Below, one piece after another: positions 34,512-47,365 of a stretch of DNA of 64,000 nt (its first letter is position 1; every line of letters starts with the position of its first letter). The notes beneath the pieces are model-generated. The model saw only the letters and a list, made by a program, of their open reading frames with translations. It did no database searches and had not been told where the DNA came from. The DNA is from Epiperipatus broadwayi (Eukaryota > Onychophora > Udeonychophora > Euonychophora > Peripatidae). The stretch covers positions 3,013,935-3,077,934 of the forward strand of contig JAQFVV010012512.1 in NCBI GenBank assembly GCA_028023455.1, written 5' to 3'. The translations under genes were made by a program, and so were the position numbers.

Positions 34512-36333
34512 TATTGTAACAGAATTACCTTTTTGACTCATAATAAAATGTTTTAATTTACATTTTTATTATCGACACAACTGTCATGTCAAGCAAGAAG
34601 CCAATATAAATGAATTATTTAAGTCTATATTCCTGATCGAACACTGGGATTACCAATGTAATATTCCAGTATTATTTTTCCCGACCAGATGCTCCTTGGC
34701 TGCTGGATACTCCATTCATAAGAATGATTAATAAAACAACCCAGCTCTTGAAATATTTATAAAATTTATGAGATTTAATGTTACTGTACTAGATTGATAC
34801 GTGTACCTTTTATTAGAATTAATGTCTACTTAATATTTAATAAGCGTTATGGGTAAATCATTCTAATTAGTATGGTGGAGAAAGAAAGACGAGATGTAAA
34901 GAGCTATTCATTCATAAATACTTTTTTATACAATACATTAAATACACACTAAAGATATAATATTTAAACATAAAATAAGAAATCATTAAAATAATACAGA
35001 TTATATTTAATTTAACCCTTCACCCTGAATGATAATTGTTCTTAATTTATGTGTAGATATTCTAGAGCTTGGAGTTCCTTTCTCCACGTATTATTGGATA
35101 AAGAAAACTGCTAATTATTTGATTCACTAATATTTACAGTTGCAATTGCATTTTAATTTCTGTGGCCATTTTAAAAAAGTGTGTACACGTGTGATATATT
35201 TAAAGTTTAATTACCTAGGTTTTTCTGGACTTGGATGACTAATTAATTAACCATCATGTGGATTATTCCATTTCTTTTGGAGAGATGGAAATTCTTGGGA
35301 TCCGGCTTGGATTCCTTCATGCAGCTTACTTCTGTCATATTCTTTGTGGTTTCAATTACAGGGAAGGTAAACCATCAGGCAGGCGCTATCTCTGCTATTA
35401 CTTCATGGGGAAGATGACATTACACCCGAGGCGAGCGTGGATCAACTGGCATCTGTTTGTGGCCCCTTACCCCTGCATTCTCAATGCTTCAAATTCTGGT
35501 CTGTTTCATTCATATATAAAAAAACAGCTCTCAAACTAATCTGTGTCTCGGCTCAGCAGACTCTCAACTAGAACCCCTCCCGGCTCCTTTCCTTCATGAC
35601 TTCTTACTGTCTTGTCCCAGAATCCTTTTCTTATCTTCTTTCATTTTTCATTGGAATGTCATTAATTACATTTCACACCCTTTATTTTACTTTCTCTCAT
35701 AAAATACATAAATTTCCTTCTTGTTTTTTTTTTTTTTTTTACTTCCATAATATTTGTTTTTTGTTATTTTTTCATTTCTTTTTTCATAAAATAATTTTCT
35801 TATTTACACACTATCTTTCTTTCCTTTACATAGATATACATATATTTCAGACATCCCAATGTATAGTTTAAAGAGACGATCTTTATCTTTTTTATAAATC
35901 TATTTATTTTATTTATACCAACGATCGAATTTTATGATTGCTAATTCTATAATCATTAACCCCTCTTTTATTTACTTTTCCCTTTAAGACTTGATCATCA
36001 ATTTTGATGATCCTATTTTAATATTCCCTTAAGTTTACTATTCTTAATTTTTTTAAAAAGTTGACTTTGGAAGGTGAAAGATAAGAATCTTGTTCCCTTA
36101 CCTTCCTTCACTTTCTTTAATTACTATAATTGATTCTGCTTTTAATTGCATTCCTCAACTACACCATTTTGATTTTTTAATTGACACTATCTTAAAATAA
36201 ATTTCTTTTCTTTCCTATGTTGTTTATCCAATTTCTATGTATTAATTTACATATAAAAACTCACATTTAATATTATGCGATATATATATGAAATGTACAT
36301 GTGTAATCACAGTATGTGTGATCATTACAATAT
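34512..36333. mobile_element. Candidate element with TGTAA...TTACA ends inside (TA)n
   Basis: TGTAACAG follows (TA)n at 34505-34515, and ...GATCATTACA precedes (TA)n at 36332-36344. TG...CA ends with short inverted termini are typical of LTRs, and the interval has no coding frame, so a solo LTR is possible. The interior contains the only clearly GC-richer block of the region (35240-35600). The (TA)n flanks make any 5 bp target duplication undecidable by eye. I have no second copy to compare, so this is a weak call. Confidence 0.3.
35240..35600. other. GC-richer island, function unknown
   Basis: Base composition is visibly less AT-rich than both flanks (for example GAGGCGAGCGTGGATC, CCCCTCCCGGCTCC). 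The 93-codon plus frame at 35258-35539 has no domain I recognise, and I could not find a consistent frame on either strand. It could be LTR regulatory sequence, a small retrosequence or a CpG-bearing island. Confidence 0.4.
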
Positions 36334-38189
36334 ATATATATATAGTATCCTGCTAAATGGATGATAAAAAATAATTTTCCAAATATGTAAATTAAGCTTT
36401 TGTTTTATTTTCTCTATGTATAATGTTTATCTTCCTATTATTACAAATTACTCTAGCTTCATATTATCAATCATGAGCTTACTATTCTATTTGACAAGAC
36501 CACAAACCTTTTAACATTAAACAACTATCAAAGTGTCCATTCAATGGCATAAGAATACCCAGATGTTTCTTCTTCCTTATTCAGTCTCTAGATATTCCCA
36601 TGACTAACAATAATATTTAATAAACCTAAAGAGAATATTTACAATAAAATTTACTTTACTGTGAATTGATTAATAATATTCTACCATAACTTTAATGATT
36701 ATCTATTTTCCGAAAAGTATTATTTTAATAATGTCATTGTTAATAATAATAAGAAGAAGGAGGAGGGGGGAGGAGATCTCAGGTTATCATTGTTTCTTAA
36801 TTAATCATTTAGTTAACATGCTAGATGCAAAGAGGGATATTACTTAATCTATATGTAATGCATTAATCAAGAAAACTCTTAACTATCGTAATCATAAATA
36901 ATACTATTTTACTATTTTATAATTATATGATCTTCAGTGACTCAGACCAAATAACCAATTTTACTTTGAATAAAATAATAATAATAAATTATATAATCAA
37001 TAGCAATAATTAATCATCTGACTATTTGAAAAATGACATTCTTTTCGACATACAGAATACAATCTTCACTTATGTATGACTCATGTGATCATAGCAACTT
37101 AATACTAATCAATATATCTTTTTAAATATTTCACCTTTAAATAATTATTACATGTTGTCTTTTTATTATGTTGATTGTTATGCAAGATTTAAATTTTATA
37201 ACTCAAACTAATTTGTATATATAATTATGTACCATTAACAATCTAGGAATGCGATGTAGTGATAATAACTCAGAATAAGGAAACATCATTATATGTATTT
37301 AACCAAATTAATAAACATTAAAATTTATTATCAAATTATTTACAAACTTTATGACTTTTTTTTTCAATTAATAAATAATTTTATAAACAACAAATTTAAA
37401 CAATAGAACAATATAACATAAAATTATTAACAAAATAAAACTATTCCTATTATACAGTATTATTAATTATATCTTTATCAAATAAATATTTGATTATAAT
37501 AATAGAATGTTTTATAAAATTATATATTCCATCATTATTCTCATTATAAAATATAAATGTTTATATTAATTTCCTTTTAATAATTTACTGTCTATAATAT
37601 GTATATTATGACTAAAATTTGCAATTATTACTAACGTTTTTTTAAACAAATGTAATCTATAATAATAATTTGACCATTTTAAATTTATATGAGGATTTAA
37701 TGAGTATATATATTTAAAATTTAAAAATAATTTCATATCATTAACACTAATAACACCTTTTTTGTGTTACGATATTTATTCTTTTGATCTCTAATATTTT
37801 ATACAAAAAAGTAATTATTAATTATTGAACTATTTGTTTTGTACTTACTCCGAATCTTTAATAACAATTTTATTAACTTAACTATTTTCAGACCTTCAGA
37901 AATTTTATATCCCACATTTTCAGATACCTAAAACATTACCAAATTCTTGCCTAAATAATTGCTTCCATAACAAATAATAATTATCTATTCAACTTAACTG
38001 TTAACTTTACATGTCAATGCTGATAAGATCATGCATCCATATATTCACTTAATATCTTCCTCATAGCTTTTATTAATAAGCTCTTGTTAATTCAAATAAA
38101 ATCTTCTTCTTTAGGAACCTAGGCATTACCCTCATCATCAAAGTTATCATCCATTAAGATAAACTAAATTTCTAACTTCATAATATTAT
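36334..38189. other. AT-rich noncoding DNA
   Basis: No gene. A short purine run (AAGAAGAAGGAGGAGGGGGG AGG-like) lies at about 36750-36775. Otherwise there are A/T-rich stretches without repeats I can align. Confidence 0.45.
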
Positions 38190-38765
38190 TCTGAGCCTTG
38201 GATCTGAGAGCACTGCACTTAGATCTTACTAGTGAGTTTTGCCTGTTTTAATAACAGTTACAAGTAAGCATAAGAAAAGGTGATCATGTGATGTTTATCA
38301 GCTTAAAACCAATCCTGTCTAATAGGATAGTGGTGGCTATGGTTATTAAAGAACCAAACACACCAAAAGGTATAGGTACTGAACTGAGTTCAGACCTTTA
38401 TGACTATATAAGCTAATGAGTTTGGATTGAAAATATTAAGGTGTTTTCAATTTAAGATTTATAGTTTTGTAGTTAAGAAGAGATAAAAGATGGCTACTGG
38501 AGGGTTGCATTAGATCCTAAGATCTAGGTGCAGTGCTCTCAGATCCAAGGTTCCTCACTGACGAAGGTCACAAGCCAGAAACTAGTCTGGGGATATTGGA
38601 TGAGTAGGCACTAGATGAGGATTTTATGCACAAGCCTTCTGGCATCCATTGATTACTCTATCTTGCAGTGAGTGGCAATATCTATAGTGAGTTTTGCCTG
38701 TTTTAATAAGTTATAAGCAAGCATAAGAAAAGGGTGATCATGTGATGTTTATTGACTTATAATAT
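38190..38765. repeat. Rearranged compound repeat (one inverted and one direct pair)
   Basis: Block A, CCTTGGATCTGAGAGCACTG at 38197-38232, recurs inverted at 38508-38552 (CAGTGCTCTCAGATCCAAGG). Block B, AGTGAGTTTTGCCTGTTTTA near 38232-38308, recurs direct at 38690-38762, including GGTGATCATGTGATGTTTAT. The ~130 bp at 38553-38680 (CACTGACGAAGGTCACAAGC...) has no second copy here. The pattern suggests insertion plus local inversion. Confidence 0.75.
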
Positions 38766-39532
38766 TAGTAATAAATCAAGAGAAGAAGAAAAAAATACAA
38801 CTATTAGAATCTGTATTCTTTATATAAAATAAACTACAGACAATATTGAGGAAATTTTTAACTGATATAAGAACAGCATATACTACTAACCAAAAAATTG
38901 ATAACATTCTAATTCAAACCTAAGATCTTAATCACTTTTGAATCACATGGAGTTTATAAAATTTCATGGGAAGTTTTTGAGCTTTCTTATGATGATATGA
39001 AAAATTATTGCAATAGCACTTGATGAAGTGAACATGCTAATGTAATTAAGCAGCACCTATTATAATTGGAACTTTTATTCCATGCTATGGATACAAATCA
39101 TAACATTGATTTTTTTAATATCAGAATTCTATCTAGATGTGATGCTTTCCATCCTTGTAAGATCAGGGAAAACATTAAAATTCTTAAGAGGTCAAATTTT
39201 ATCAATGAACACGATGATACATATAAACTAATTTCTATGTGGATGAAATTTTTAAAACATTAATGTAAATTGCTTCTGATTTTTTGTTCTCTCACTTTCA
39301 TATTTTTAAATTTTTTTACTTGTTTTTTATTGGTGGAATTTCCAATCTTATTACACATCAATGCTTACAGAACTTCTACACCCATTTCTTATATTTATTA
39401 CTGAGTTGATGGACAATGTGATACAGTCAAAATATTTGTATATTAATACTACATTTATATACAGATGAACCTTGTATGTGATTTAGATCTGTAATCCATG
39501 AAGTCTTCATTTTAACATATATATATATTGTA
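38766..39532. other. AT-rich noncoding DNA
   Basis: The open frame at 39066-39263 has no recognisable motif. It ends at a (TA)n run at 39520-39530. Confidence 0.4.
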
Positions 39533-41671
39533 ACGGGCACAGACATCATTACATTGTTTTTTTTATTAGTAAACATAAAAAAAAAAATAAAAGTTCGCCA
39601 ATAAAAACTTCTTTTTTAAGAATTAAAAATATAAAAAAATCATCTTAAACTCGCATATATATAAAATCGCACAAATAAATAATTATTAAAATAAAACTTT
39701 ATTAAAGAAAAAGTATTTTAAAACTAAATTTTCAGAAAAGATTTAGAGATAAAAATATATGTTTAAGTTTGAAAACAGATTAATTAATCTTTTGTAAAAT
39801 GGAAATGATTATTTTAATTAGTAAACTAGCCTTGGGCATCTAAAATGTATAAGCAACGGTCAGATAGGAAAACAATAGGAACAGAATGGCCAATGAAAGA
39901 AATCCATCAGGGAATCGGACCTCAATGGAAGGATCATCATCAAAGATGACGTAACGTCCATTCGATCCTAAAGTTATGTATAAAAGAAAAAATTTGAAAA
40001 TAAAAAGTTATTTGGTTTAATTAATTAGGAGGAGATGTGACTATATGTGTTAGTGTGGAGTTAAAGGAGAAGGGATTGAAAAGACGCACTCTTCAATCCC
40101 TTCAGTTGTTAAAAAAAAGAAATGAAACATCGCTTTTCTTATACTGAGGACAACAGGATCATCGGGGGATTTAATGTGGATTCCAAATGGCAAGCAATGG
40201 ATAAAAGGAATGTTTTGAAATTGTAAGAACTTTTTGAACTCTCAGCTTTAAATATAAATAATTTATGAACATTTCTAAACAAAAGAACTCTAAATACTAA
40301 ACTTTTCAATATTTATAAATATAAGAATTTCCTATCTGACTAAAGTAGTTAAAATGTTATTTGATGTATTTCTTTTGTAAAATCATTTCCATTTATATTT
40401 TTTTTTTTGTTCTTTAAGTTTTATTATGATTTCTGTCTTCCGATAAATTAAAATATATCAATGATAAACTTAAGTCGGGCGTGAATGGCTGTATAGATTG
40501 TAAAGTTATATTAGGGGAGGGTAATCTTAGGTTATTCATGTCGTTGTTGAATTGGGTCAATGGATTGGATATATTGATGTAGTTAGTAGATGTAATGCAA
40601 GATTCACTACGGGCAGAATTGCTTGTATATGCCGCACACTTCCTCTTGCCTAGGAAATGCGATCGTAAGTTGGCAAAATGACCGCAGTCTGTTTCTATGG
40701 AGTTTTTTTTATTGTTCTTCTCGTTAGATAGATGTAATATTCCTATCTGATGAGAGTCAATGTCTTATCTTAACCTATTTTGTGTTGCCGTATTCGTATT
40801 ACATTGAATACATCGATATATCAGATGGATTGACGCCAGGTTGACTGCGAACTTTTAGCCTAAGGTTAAATGGGGATAGAATGTTTTATCTTCAAATGCA
40901 AATCTATGTAGTCTATTCATACTCGACACTAAATAAAAATGCATTAAATTTAAGTTGTTTATAGATGCTTGCATGGATTCGTTACCGGCTAATTATGTTT
41001 TTGGTTTTCATATTCGGTCAAAATATATATAGACATTCGGTAAATACTGATACCTTACAGTGAGTATCTAAAATGTATTTATTCGGATGTCTTTTAAGTT
41101 ATTGGTGCCACTGCAGTATCTTACGATGAATAGCAATGGGTTTTTTGTATTCCCTATGCAATTGACGGTATCAATGATTTTGTATTTTGATCGTTTATGT
41201 TTATTTTGAAATGTTTTAGCCGTGTAATCTATATAACCAATCTATACTCAACATTTATAAACAACTTTTATAAATCCCTCGGTGCGAACTTATAATAGCA
41301 TAAAAATTAAAATGTAAATCTAAATTCTAAAATCAAGTTAAAACCCAAAGTAAAAGTTATTCTAAAATAATGTTAAATTTTATATATATGTCCGTAAATA
41401 AATGTTTGTATGTTAATTACTGGCAGTGGCTTATTTTATTTATTTTTTAATATTGAAATATAATTAGATAAGATATTATATTATTAAATCTCTGCTACTC
41501 CCTGAGCTAGTGACATGGGCTAATGACCGGATATCAAAATATATAAATAAAGTAAAAAAAAAATATTTTTTTTGACTTACATATCTGCCTACTTTATAAA
41601 TTTTTCTAGGTTCAAATGCCTAGATGGCACCCGGTAGTGCAGATTACGTTAAGTGTTATTCTCCGGATCGT
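39533..41671. mobile_element. Candidate ~2.1 kb solo LTR or nonautonomous element in (TA)n
   Basis: It starts TGTAACGGGCAC after (TA)n and ends CCGGATCGTTATA before (TA)n. TGTAACG is near-inverted as CGTTATA, with one mismatch. The interior has no coding frame. It does have a TATAAAAG box near 39976 and an exact 11 bp-stem hairpin AAGGGATTGAA...TTCAATCCCTT at about 40071-40102. GC content rises between 40480 and 41200. This fits a long LTR with promoter elements, but no internal region, primer site or partner LTR is present. It could equally be a DNA element inserting in TA repeats. Confidence 0.4.
39974..39984 (+). promoter_or_regulatory. TATA-box-like TATAAAAG
   Basis: GTATAAAAGA lies within the candidate element at 39533-41671. 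In an LTR this would mark a Pol II start about 30 bases downstream. Sequence match only. Confidence 0.25.
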
Positions 41672-42594
41672 TATAATATATATATAGTAATGGGATGGAA
41701 ATATTCAGGGGATTACATGGAATGGTGAGGTCATCTCCCCCAATTTAAATATTAAATATAATGTATATTATAAAATAATGAATGCAAGAAAATGTAATGA
41801 GCATGAGATGTCATGAATCACTCCATGAGATCATTCTGAAAGATGAGCACAACTAACTATCTTAAGTATATGCATAATTAACTATAACTTTACCAGAATT
41901 AAAAATAAGTATAAGTCATTCATCATCATGAATGATTAACAATCTAAATAGATCAACAGTCAATCTGGTGACAGGATTTTAACTGGATCTACTGTCGACC
42001 AGGTTAACTATTTAGTTTTTGCCAACTTGGGCAATTATTTAAACATTAATTTGGATGCACAATCTTAAGTGCTAATTTATAGAAATAAATAATAACAAAA
42101 ATAATTCTGGGATATTAAAACATACTGATCATCATCAATGTTCTGGCCATTTGGTACCATTGATGTACTGGCCAACTATAAATGTAATGTTTAATAAAGA
42201 CTAAACTTAACTAGAATGTTGTGCATGAATATCAAATAATATTCTCTTTGCACTAATCCAGAATGATCATCAACTGGGTGCCCATGCATTAAATATATAC
42301 ACCTTTCATATAAGACTGTTATGCATGAATCTAGCTCAAAGAACACAAGCTCGATAACTGTTATTGAGAACAAGAGATGATGCATTACATAATATTCTAA
42401 ACTATCTAGAATTAAGTTCAGTGGAAGAATTTTAATAATATAAGTTTATTAATAACAATAGTAAAAAATGACATTAATGTCTGCAGAATTTGGTATATAC
42501 ATATAAGTCTTCTGATTTTGATTAATATACAAAATTCAAGTTGTTATATTGTGATTCAAATATATGTTCCACTATGAAACATCTGCACACAGAC
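41672..42594. other. AT-rich noncoding DNA
   Basis: No gene; the minus-strand open frame at 42191-42385 has no motif. An imperfect hairpin lies at about 41944-42015 (CTAAATAG...CTATTTAG ends, with CTGGTGACAGG against CTGTCGACCAG inside). Confidence 0.45.
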
Positions 42595-42930
42595 ATGCAG
42601 TATAATTTCTGGACATAATTGAATCATCATATAAAAATAAAATAAATTTTAAGGTATTATATTTTAATGATATAGATAATTCATACTAGGTTCACATAAA
42701 ACACATATATATCATTTAACAAATGCATGGTATAATAATTGATTAACATATTTGAATTGTCTTATAAAAATAAAATAAATTTTACCTTATCACATTTTAA
42801 TGATACAGATACCTCATATCAGGTTTACACCAAACCATCTAGATTTATCATCACACATACATGCAGTATAATAATTTACTAGCATATTTGAATTGTCATA
42901 AACTTATAAATGAAATTCTTTTTTATAATA
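42595..42930 (+). repeat. Tandem repeat, ~2.5 units of ~130-138 bp
   Basis: Units start at about 42595 (ATGCAGTATAAT), 42723 (ATGCATGGTATAATAAT) and 42861 (ATGCAGTATAATAAT). Each continues into CATATTTGAATTGTC...ATAAAAATAAAATAAATTTT...ACATTTTAATGATA, with the last unit partial. Confidence 0.75.
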
Positions 42931-45900
42931 CATAATTACTGATATATTTAACATATATGTGTGTACACTTCGAAATATATGTGCACATTGATGTTTATAT
43001 TTTGATATTTTATTAAAATAATAAAATTATTAACAATATCTTCTTTCATAATTAATGCAATTTGGAAATTATACATAAAATTCACACATACATGTGTATA
43101 TAAAAAAATACAGATAATGTGAAATAAAATTATTATTAATTAGCCTTTCTTTTATAGTCAGTAATTTTTTTTCCTTCTTTTAAAAAATATATTACCCTTT
43201 AATAGGTTACTGTTGATTGAGTAATTATAAACATCTTTAGAATACTCTAGTAAGTTTCTTTTACTGGAATCTACTTTTTCTTTAAAAAAAATATCAATCA
43301 TCCGTGAATTAATTCTTCAAATCAAACAAAAATTATTTACTTGTCTTACTTTTTTAAATGTCTCTTTTTTCATTAATTATTTAAAATATTGTTATTTCCA
43401 TATATGTGTGATTTTTAAAAATGTCATTTTAAATGAATTATTTAAATAACTCACTAGGTTCACTTTATATACATATGATGTGAAACATTTATTTGTGATT
43501 CTTTGCATAGAAACAAAGCAGCATACATATACCAATTCTTCAGTAAAATGATGGATTCTCTTGGTGAGTATCACCATCAGGATAGGTATAGTCCAAGTAA
43601 CTGTTGCCTTCAATTGGCTCCACTTAGACTTCAGGCCATCTTGTAATATTATGCCAGCTATGGAGAACACAGAGAATTTGGGTCTTCCTTTTATGTGAAC
43701 CCAAATTCCAGCATAGTGAACTAATAGCAGCCACTGCCTTTAACTACTCATCTTCATGATAGCTTTGTATAACACTGGAAACCAACTCTCTCTAATCTTT
43801 TTATCAACTGTTTTTATAGCTAGGGTGGAATGGAAAAATGTATTAACTCAATAATGTTTTTCCTATCTTTATCAATCTCTTCAGTTTACTTGAATCCTTT
43901 TTAAAAGCAATTTTGGAATTTTATCAGTAAAATCTACAAGCTTTAATTACAAAAAAGTTTTCTAAAATAGACAGTAGACATTTTACCAAAAATGTTATAC
44001 AACTTTAATTTTAAAAAAAAAAAAAACATTCTAAAATAGATATGGGAATTTTTACAATTTTCAGTACATCTATTTTAATATAAATCATGTTGTTTTAATT
44101 TCAAATCAGAATTCAATAAAAATATTAATTAGATTTTTTTTAAAATGTCTATTTTATAATAAAATTTTATTTTAAATTCAAAATTATTTAATTCATAGTC
44201 TACTTGTAAAAAATATATACCAAAAAATTTGACTTTGTTTATTTACTTTTTTTTCAAATTTATATATTATAATGGTCAATAAAAGTAAACCCTTACTCTA
44301 TCTGCTATATAGGCTGCCACTAGGCTATTGGAACATAGAAAATTTATATAGTAGACAGATATTTCTTTGTAAGATTACATTTTTAATCAACCAATATGCC
44401 CCAGTTACTAGTTCATGGAGTAGCTGAGATTTATACATATAAACTTTTAAACACATTTTTAATAAAGGATAAAATTAAATAAGCCACTACCAATAATAAT
44501 CACAAAATCATTTATTTATGCACATATATAAATTTGAGGAATAAGTATTTAATATTGCTTTAGTTTTGTTTTTATTATAATAATTTAAACTCAAGTTCTG
44601 TTATTTTAACAAGTTTGCACAGATGAACAGTTTATATAATTGAATATTTTAGAATGTTGAGCATAGATAGGCTACATAGACTATGCAATTAAGATATTCA
44701 AAAAATTTAACTCCAGGCTAAAAGTTTGCAGTTACACGAATGCTAGATTCCTGATATACAGACATAGCCAATGCAACATGAAAATGTTAACATAAAACCA
44801 TGCTGACAGGAATGCACATCTGCAGCATGATATTATTTAAAAGAAATGCTCATCCAGTACAGGAATGTGTATCTGTCTGGTGAGAGAAGCATATATATAA
44901 AATATTGAAAAGGGAATGATTCATATGGAGGGAGAGTGGTTCTTACCATCTTATAGTTCTTATCCATAGAGCAAAAGGATATCAATGGTGTGGGAAGTAC
45001 ATCCATGTCCATTGCAATGTGATGGCTACACTTCTGGGCCATGCATTCATTTGGGATTGGTGCCCTGTATGCTAACACTTCATATCACATTGATATAAAT
45101 GCCATACACCCCTCCACCAACCTTGATTCAACTACAAAACCATCTAAAATTAATCCAACATGACCTTACCCAAACTTAATGGTTCTATGCAGTCATCTAC
45201 ACCCAACTATATATTTAATAATTTAGTTAATAAACACACAAAAAATGGAAATGATTGAATCAAATGTTATACATAAAAAATATTAATAATGGGTTTATAG
45301 TTCTTTTGATAGTCAGATAAGAGTTCATTTAGAAGTTACTGTTAGGTTACTAATTGAAAGTTTGTTTAAAATATCTAAAAGTTCATATTGGATATCAGTT
45401 TATACTTCCCATTTAATCTTGATGACTGCTCTGGATTTCAGTAGGTGTCTAGAGATCCTTGGTTATGTCATTTTTCTATTGCTTTCTTTGGACATATTTT
45501 GCTATATATCATCCTTTTAGGAACTATAAATTTGGAGGCCACTTCAGCTGGTGCATAATGGGAAACTACTTTATTGTTTGATCCTTATATTGCAGGAGTC
45601 CACAATGCAGCTGCAGTTCAAGCATCAATAATCAATTCATTTTTCTAAATTAGTGAAAAGAAAAGTTTAGTCCTAATAATTTGATATTTTCATCTTTTAT
45701 AACTTCTGGCCTCTCTTATCAGGGATTCTCCAGATCGATCATACATGACATTTTTTTTATTGTTTCTGATGTTTTCCTTTCTGGCCTATGCATGGCTTGG
45801 TGCTTGCATTGGTCAATCTGCTTCAAGCAGGAAACACAATCTTTAATTTTTATCTCTTATCTGACCTTTCAATCATTTAAGTGCCCCAAGAGCTAGTTTG

Positions 45901-46478
45901 TTTTAAATATATAGAACAATCACTTCCATTTTAAGATTCAAACATGATTTTTCAATTGAAACTAATTAACATTTTTTTTCATTACTTTTAAACAATAATG
46001 CCAATCTTTATTTTTAGATATTTATTTTGACTAGCTTTTATCTGTTACTTTTAAATAATTTTTCTTTAAGTTTTCCATCTATGTGATAATATATATGTTA
46101 AAATAACTTTACATTTTTTAATAAGTCACTTTTACTTATGATTATTTTCCTCTTTTATTTTAATTTTAAAATAATGTAACAGCATATGTATATTATTACA
46201 ATATATTTCCGCACACACACAACTATGTTGCTGTATGCCATGAAATCCATATGGTTACAATATATATTGCAACATTAAAGCTCTATCTTAACAAAGCCAA
46301 TCTGTTATTAAGACAACATTACAGTGTCAGTATTGCATTGACAACTTTATTGGGTTAAGTTTGTGAACTATGGTAATGTAATTTAAAAATAATAATTGAT
46401 TATAATTTATGGATTAATATACATATATATAATACTTAATTGACTATATTATAAATATGAAAATATGAAAATTTAAAA
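42931..46478. other. AT-rich noncoding DNA
   Basis: About 3.5 kb with no supported gene. Open frames at 43392-43670 and 44833-45078 (minus) and 45681-45896 (plus) have no domain I recognise, and adjoining frames do not extend them. GC rises slightly at 43540-43760 and 44840-45130. GTTACAATATATATT at 46252-46267 resembles the right-hand ends of the TA-embedded candidates. Confidence 0.45.
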
Positions 46479-46570
46479 ATATAATAAATAATAAAGAAAT
46501 TAAAATAAAATATTTAACATATATATATATGTTAAATATTTTATTTTAATTTCTTTATTATTTATTATAT
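46479..46570. repeat. 92 bp perfect palindrome
   Basis: Bases 46479-46524 are the exact reverse complement of 46525-46570, with no loop and no mismatch. The centre is a (TA)n run (CATATATATATATG). The arms read through AATAAAGAAATTAAAATAAA, so this is more than a TA run. Part of the arm (ATTTAACATATATATATAT) recurs at 46733-46749. Confidence 0.9.
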
Positions 46571-46755
46571 ATATTATTGTTTAATAGAAAAAATCTTGTT
46601 TAGCCTCAGGAGAATTGTCAATTAGTAGTAATTAATAGTTTTCTGATAACATCAAAAGGCAAAATTTATATCTGTTTAGATGGATATAATCTTATTTCTA
46701 TTATTTATTATAATAACAATTTATGAAAATATTTAACATATATATATATTGTAAC

Positions 46756-47360
46756 CTAAATTATTAAGAAGAGAGAGGGGTGAAGTTGAAGAAAGGAAAG
46801 AAAACAAGAGAGAGAAATTGAGAAATGAAAAAAAGAGAGAGAGAAATAATTAGACTGAAGAAAAGAGACCAACTGAGAAATGAGAGAGAGAGGAGAATGA
46901 TGATGATGATGATGAAATGGAAGAGATGGAATAGATGATGAAAAGAGAGAGATATGGAGAAAAGAAAGAGATGATGATAAAGATGAAGATGGAATAGAAA
47001 TGAAGATGAGGAATAAATGAGAGATGATGGAAGATGGGGAAAGAGAGAAATGAAGATGAAGAGGAAGTGAGAGAGAGGAGGAGAGAAGAGAGAGATGGGA
47101 TGAGAAATGATTCTGATGAAGATGGAATAGAAATGAAGAAATGATGAGGAGATAATAAGAGAGAGATGGAGAAGAGAGAGATGAAGAAATGGAAATGATT
47201 ATGATGAAGATGGAATAGAAATGAAAATTAAATGGGAGAAGTGAGAGATGAGGAGAGAAGAGAGAGAAATGATGATGAGGAGAGAAGAGAGATAAGTGAT
47301 GAAGATGAGGAGAGAGATAAGAGTTGAGAAATATGAGAGAGATGAGAATGAAGTAGAGAC
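46756..47360 (+). repeat. ~600 bp polypurine (GA-rich) tract with internal repeats
   Basis: The plus strand is overwhelmingly A and G, built from GAGA, GATGATGA and a recurring GATGAAGATGGAATAGAAAT block (near 46985, 47118 and 47203). The minus strand carries an open frame of 248 codons (46756-47502) rich in Ser, Leu, His, Phe and Ile. That is what a polypyrimidine tract gives by default, so I do not call it a gene. Such tracts can form H-DNA triplexes. Confidence 0.85.
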
Positions 47361-47365
47361 TCTTG

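Noticed and set aside
35258-35539. Possible 93-codon gene in the GC-richer block
   Set aside because: No domain, no convincing neighbouring exon, and no support from the other frames; kept only as an unexplained island.
43392-43670. Possible 92-codon minus-strand gene
   Set aside because: No recognisable motif, and adjacent frames do not extend it.
45681-45896. Possible retroelement coding sequence (a CVSCLKQ-like stretch on the minus strand)
   Set aside because: The cysteine pattern does not match an integrase HHCC or CCHC motif, and the surrounding frames have no pol motifs.
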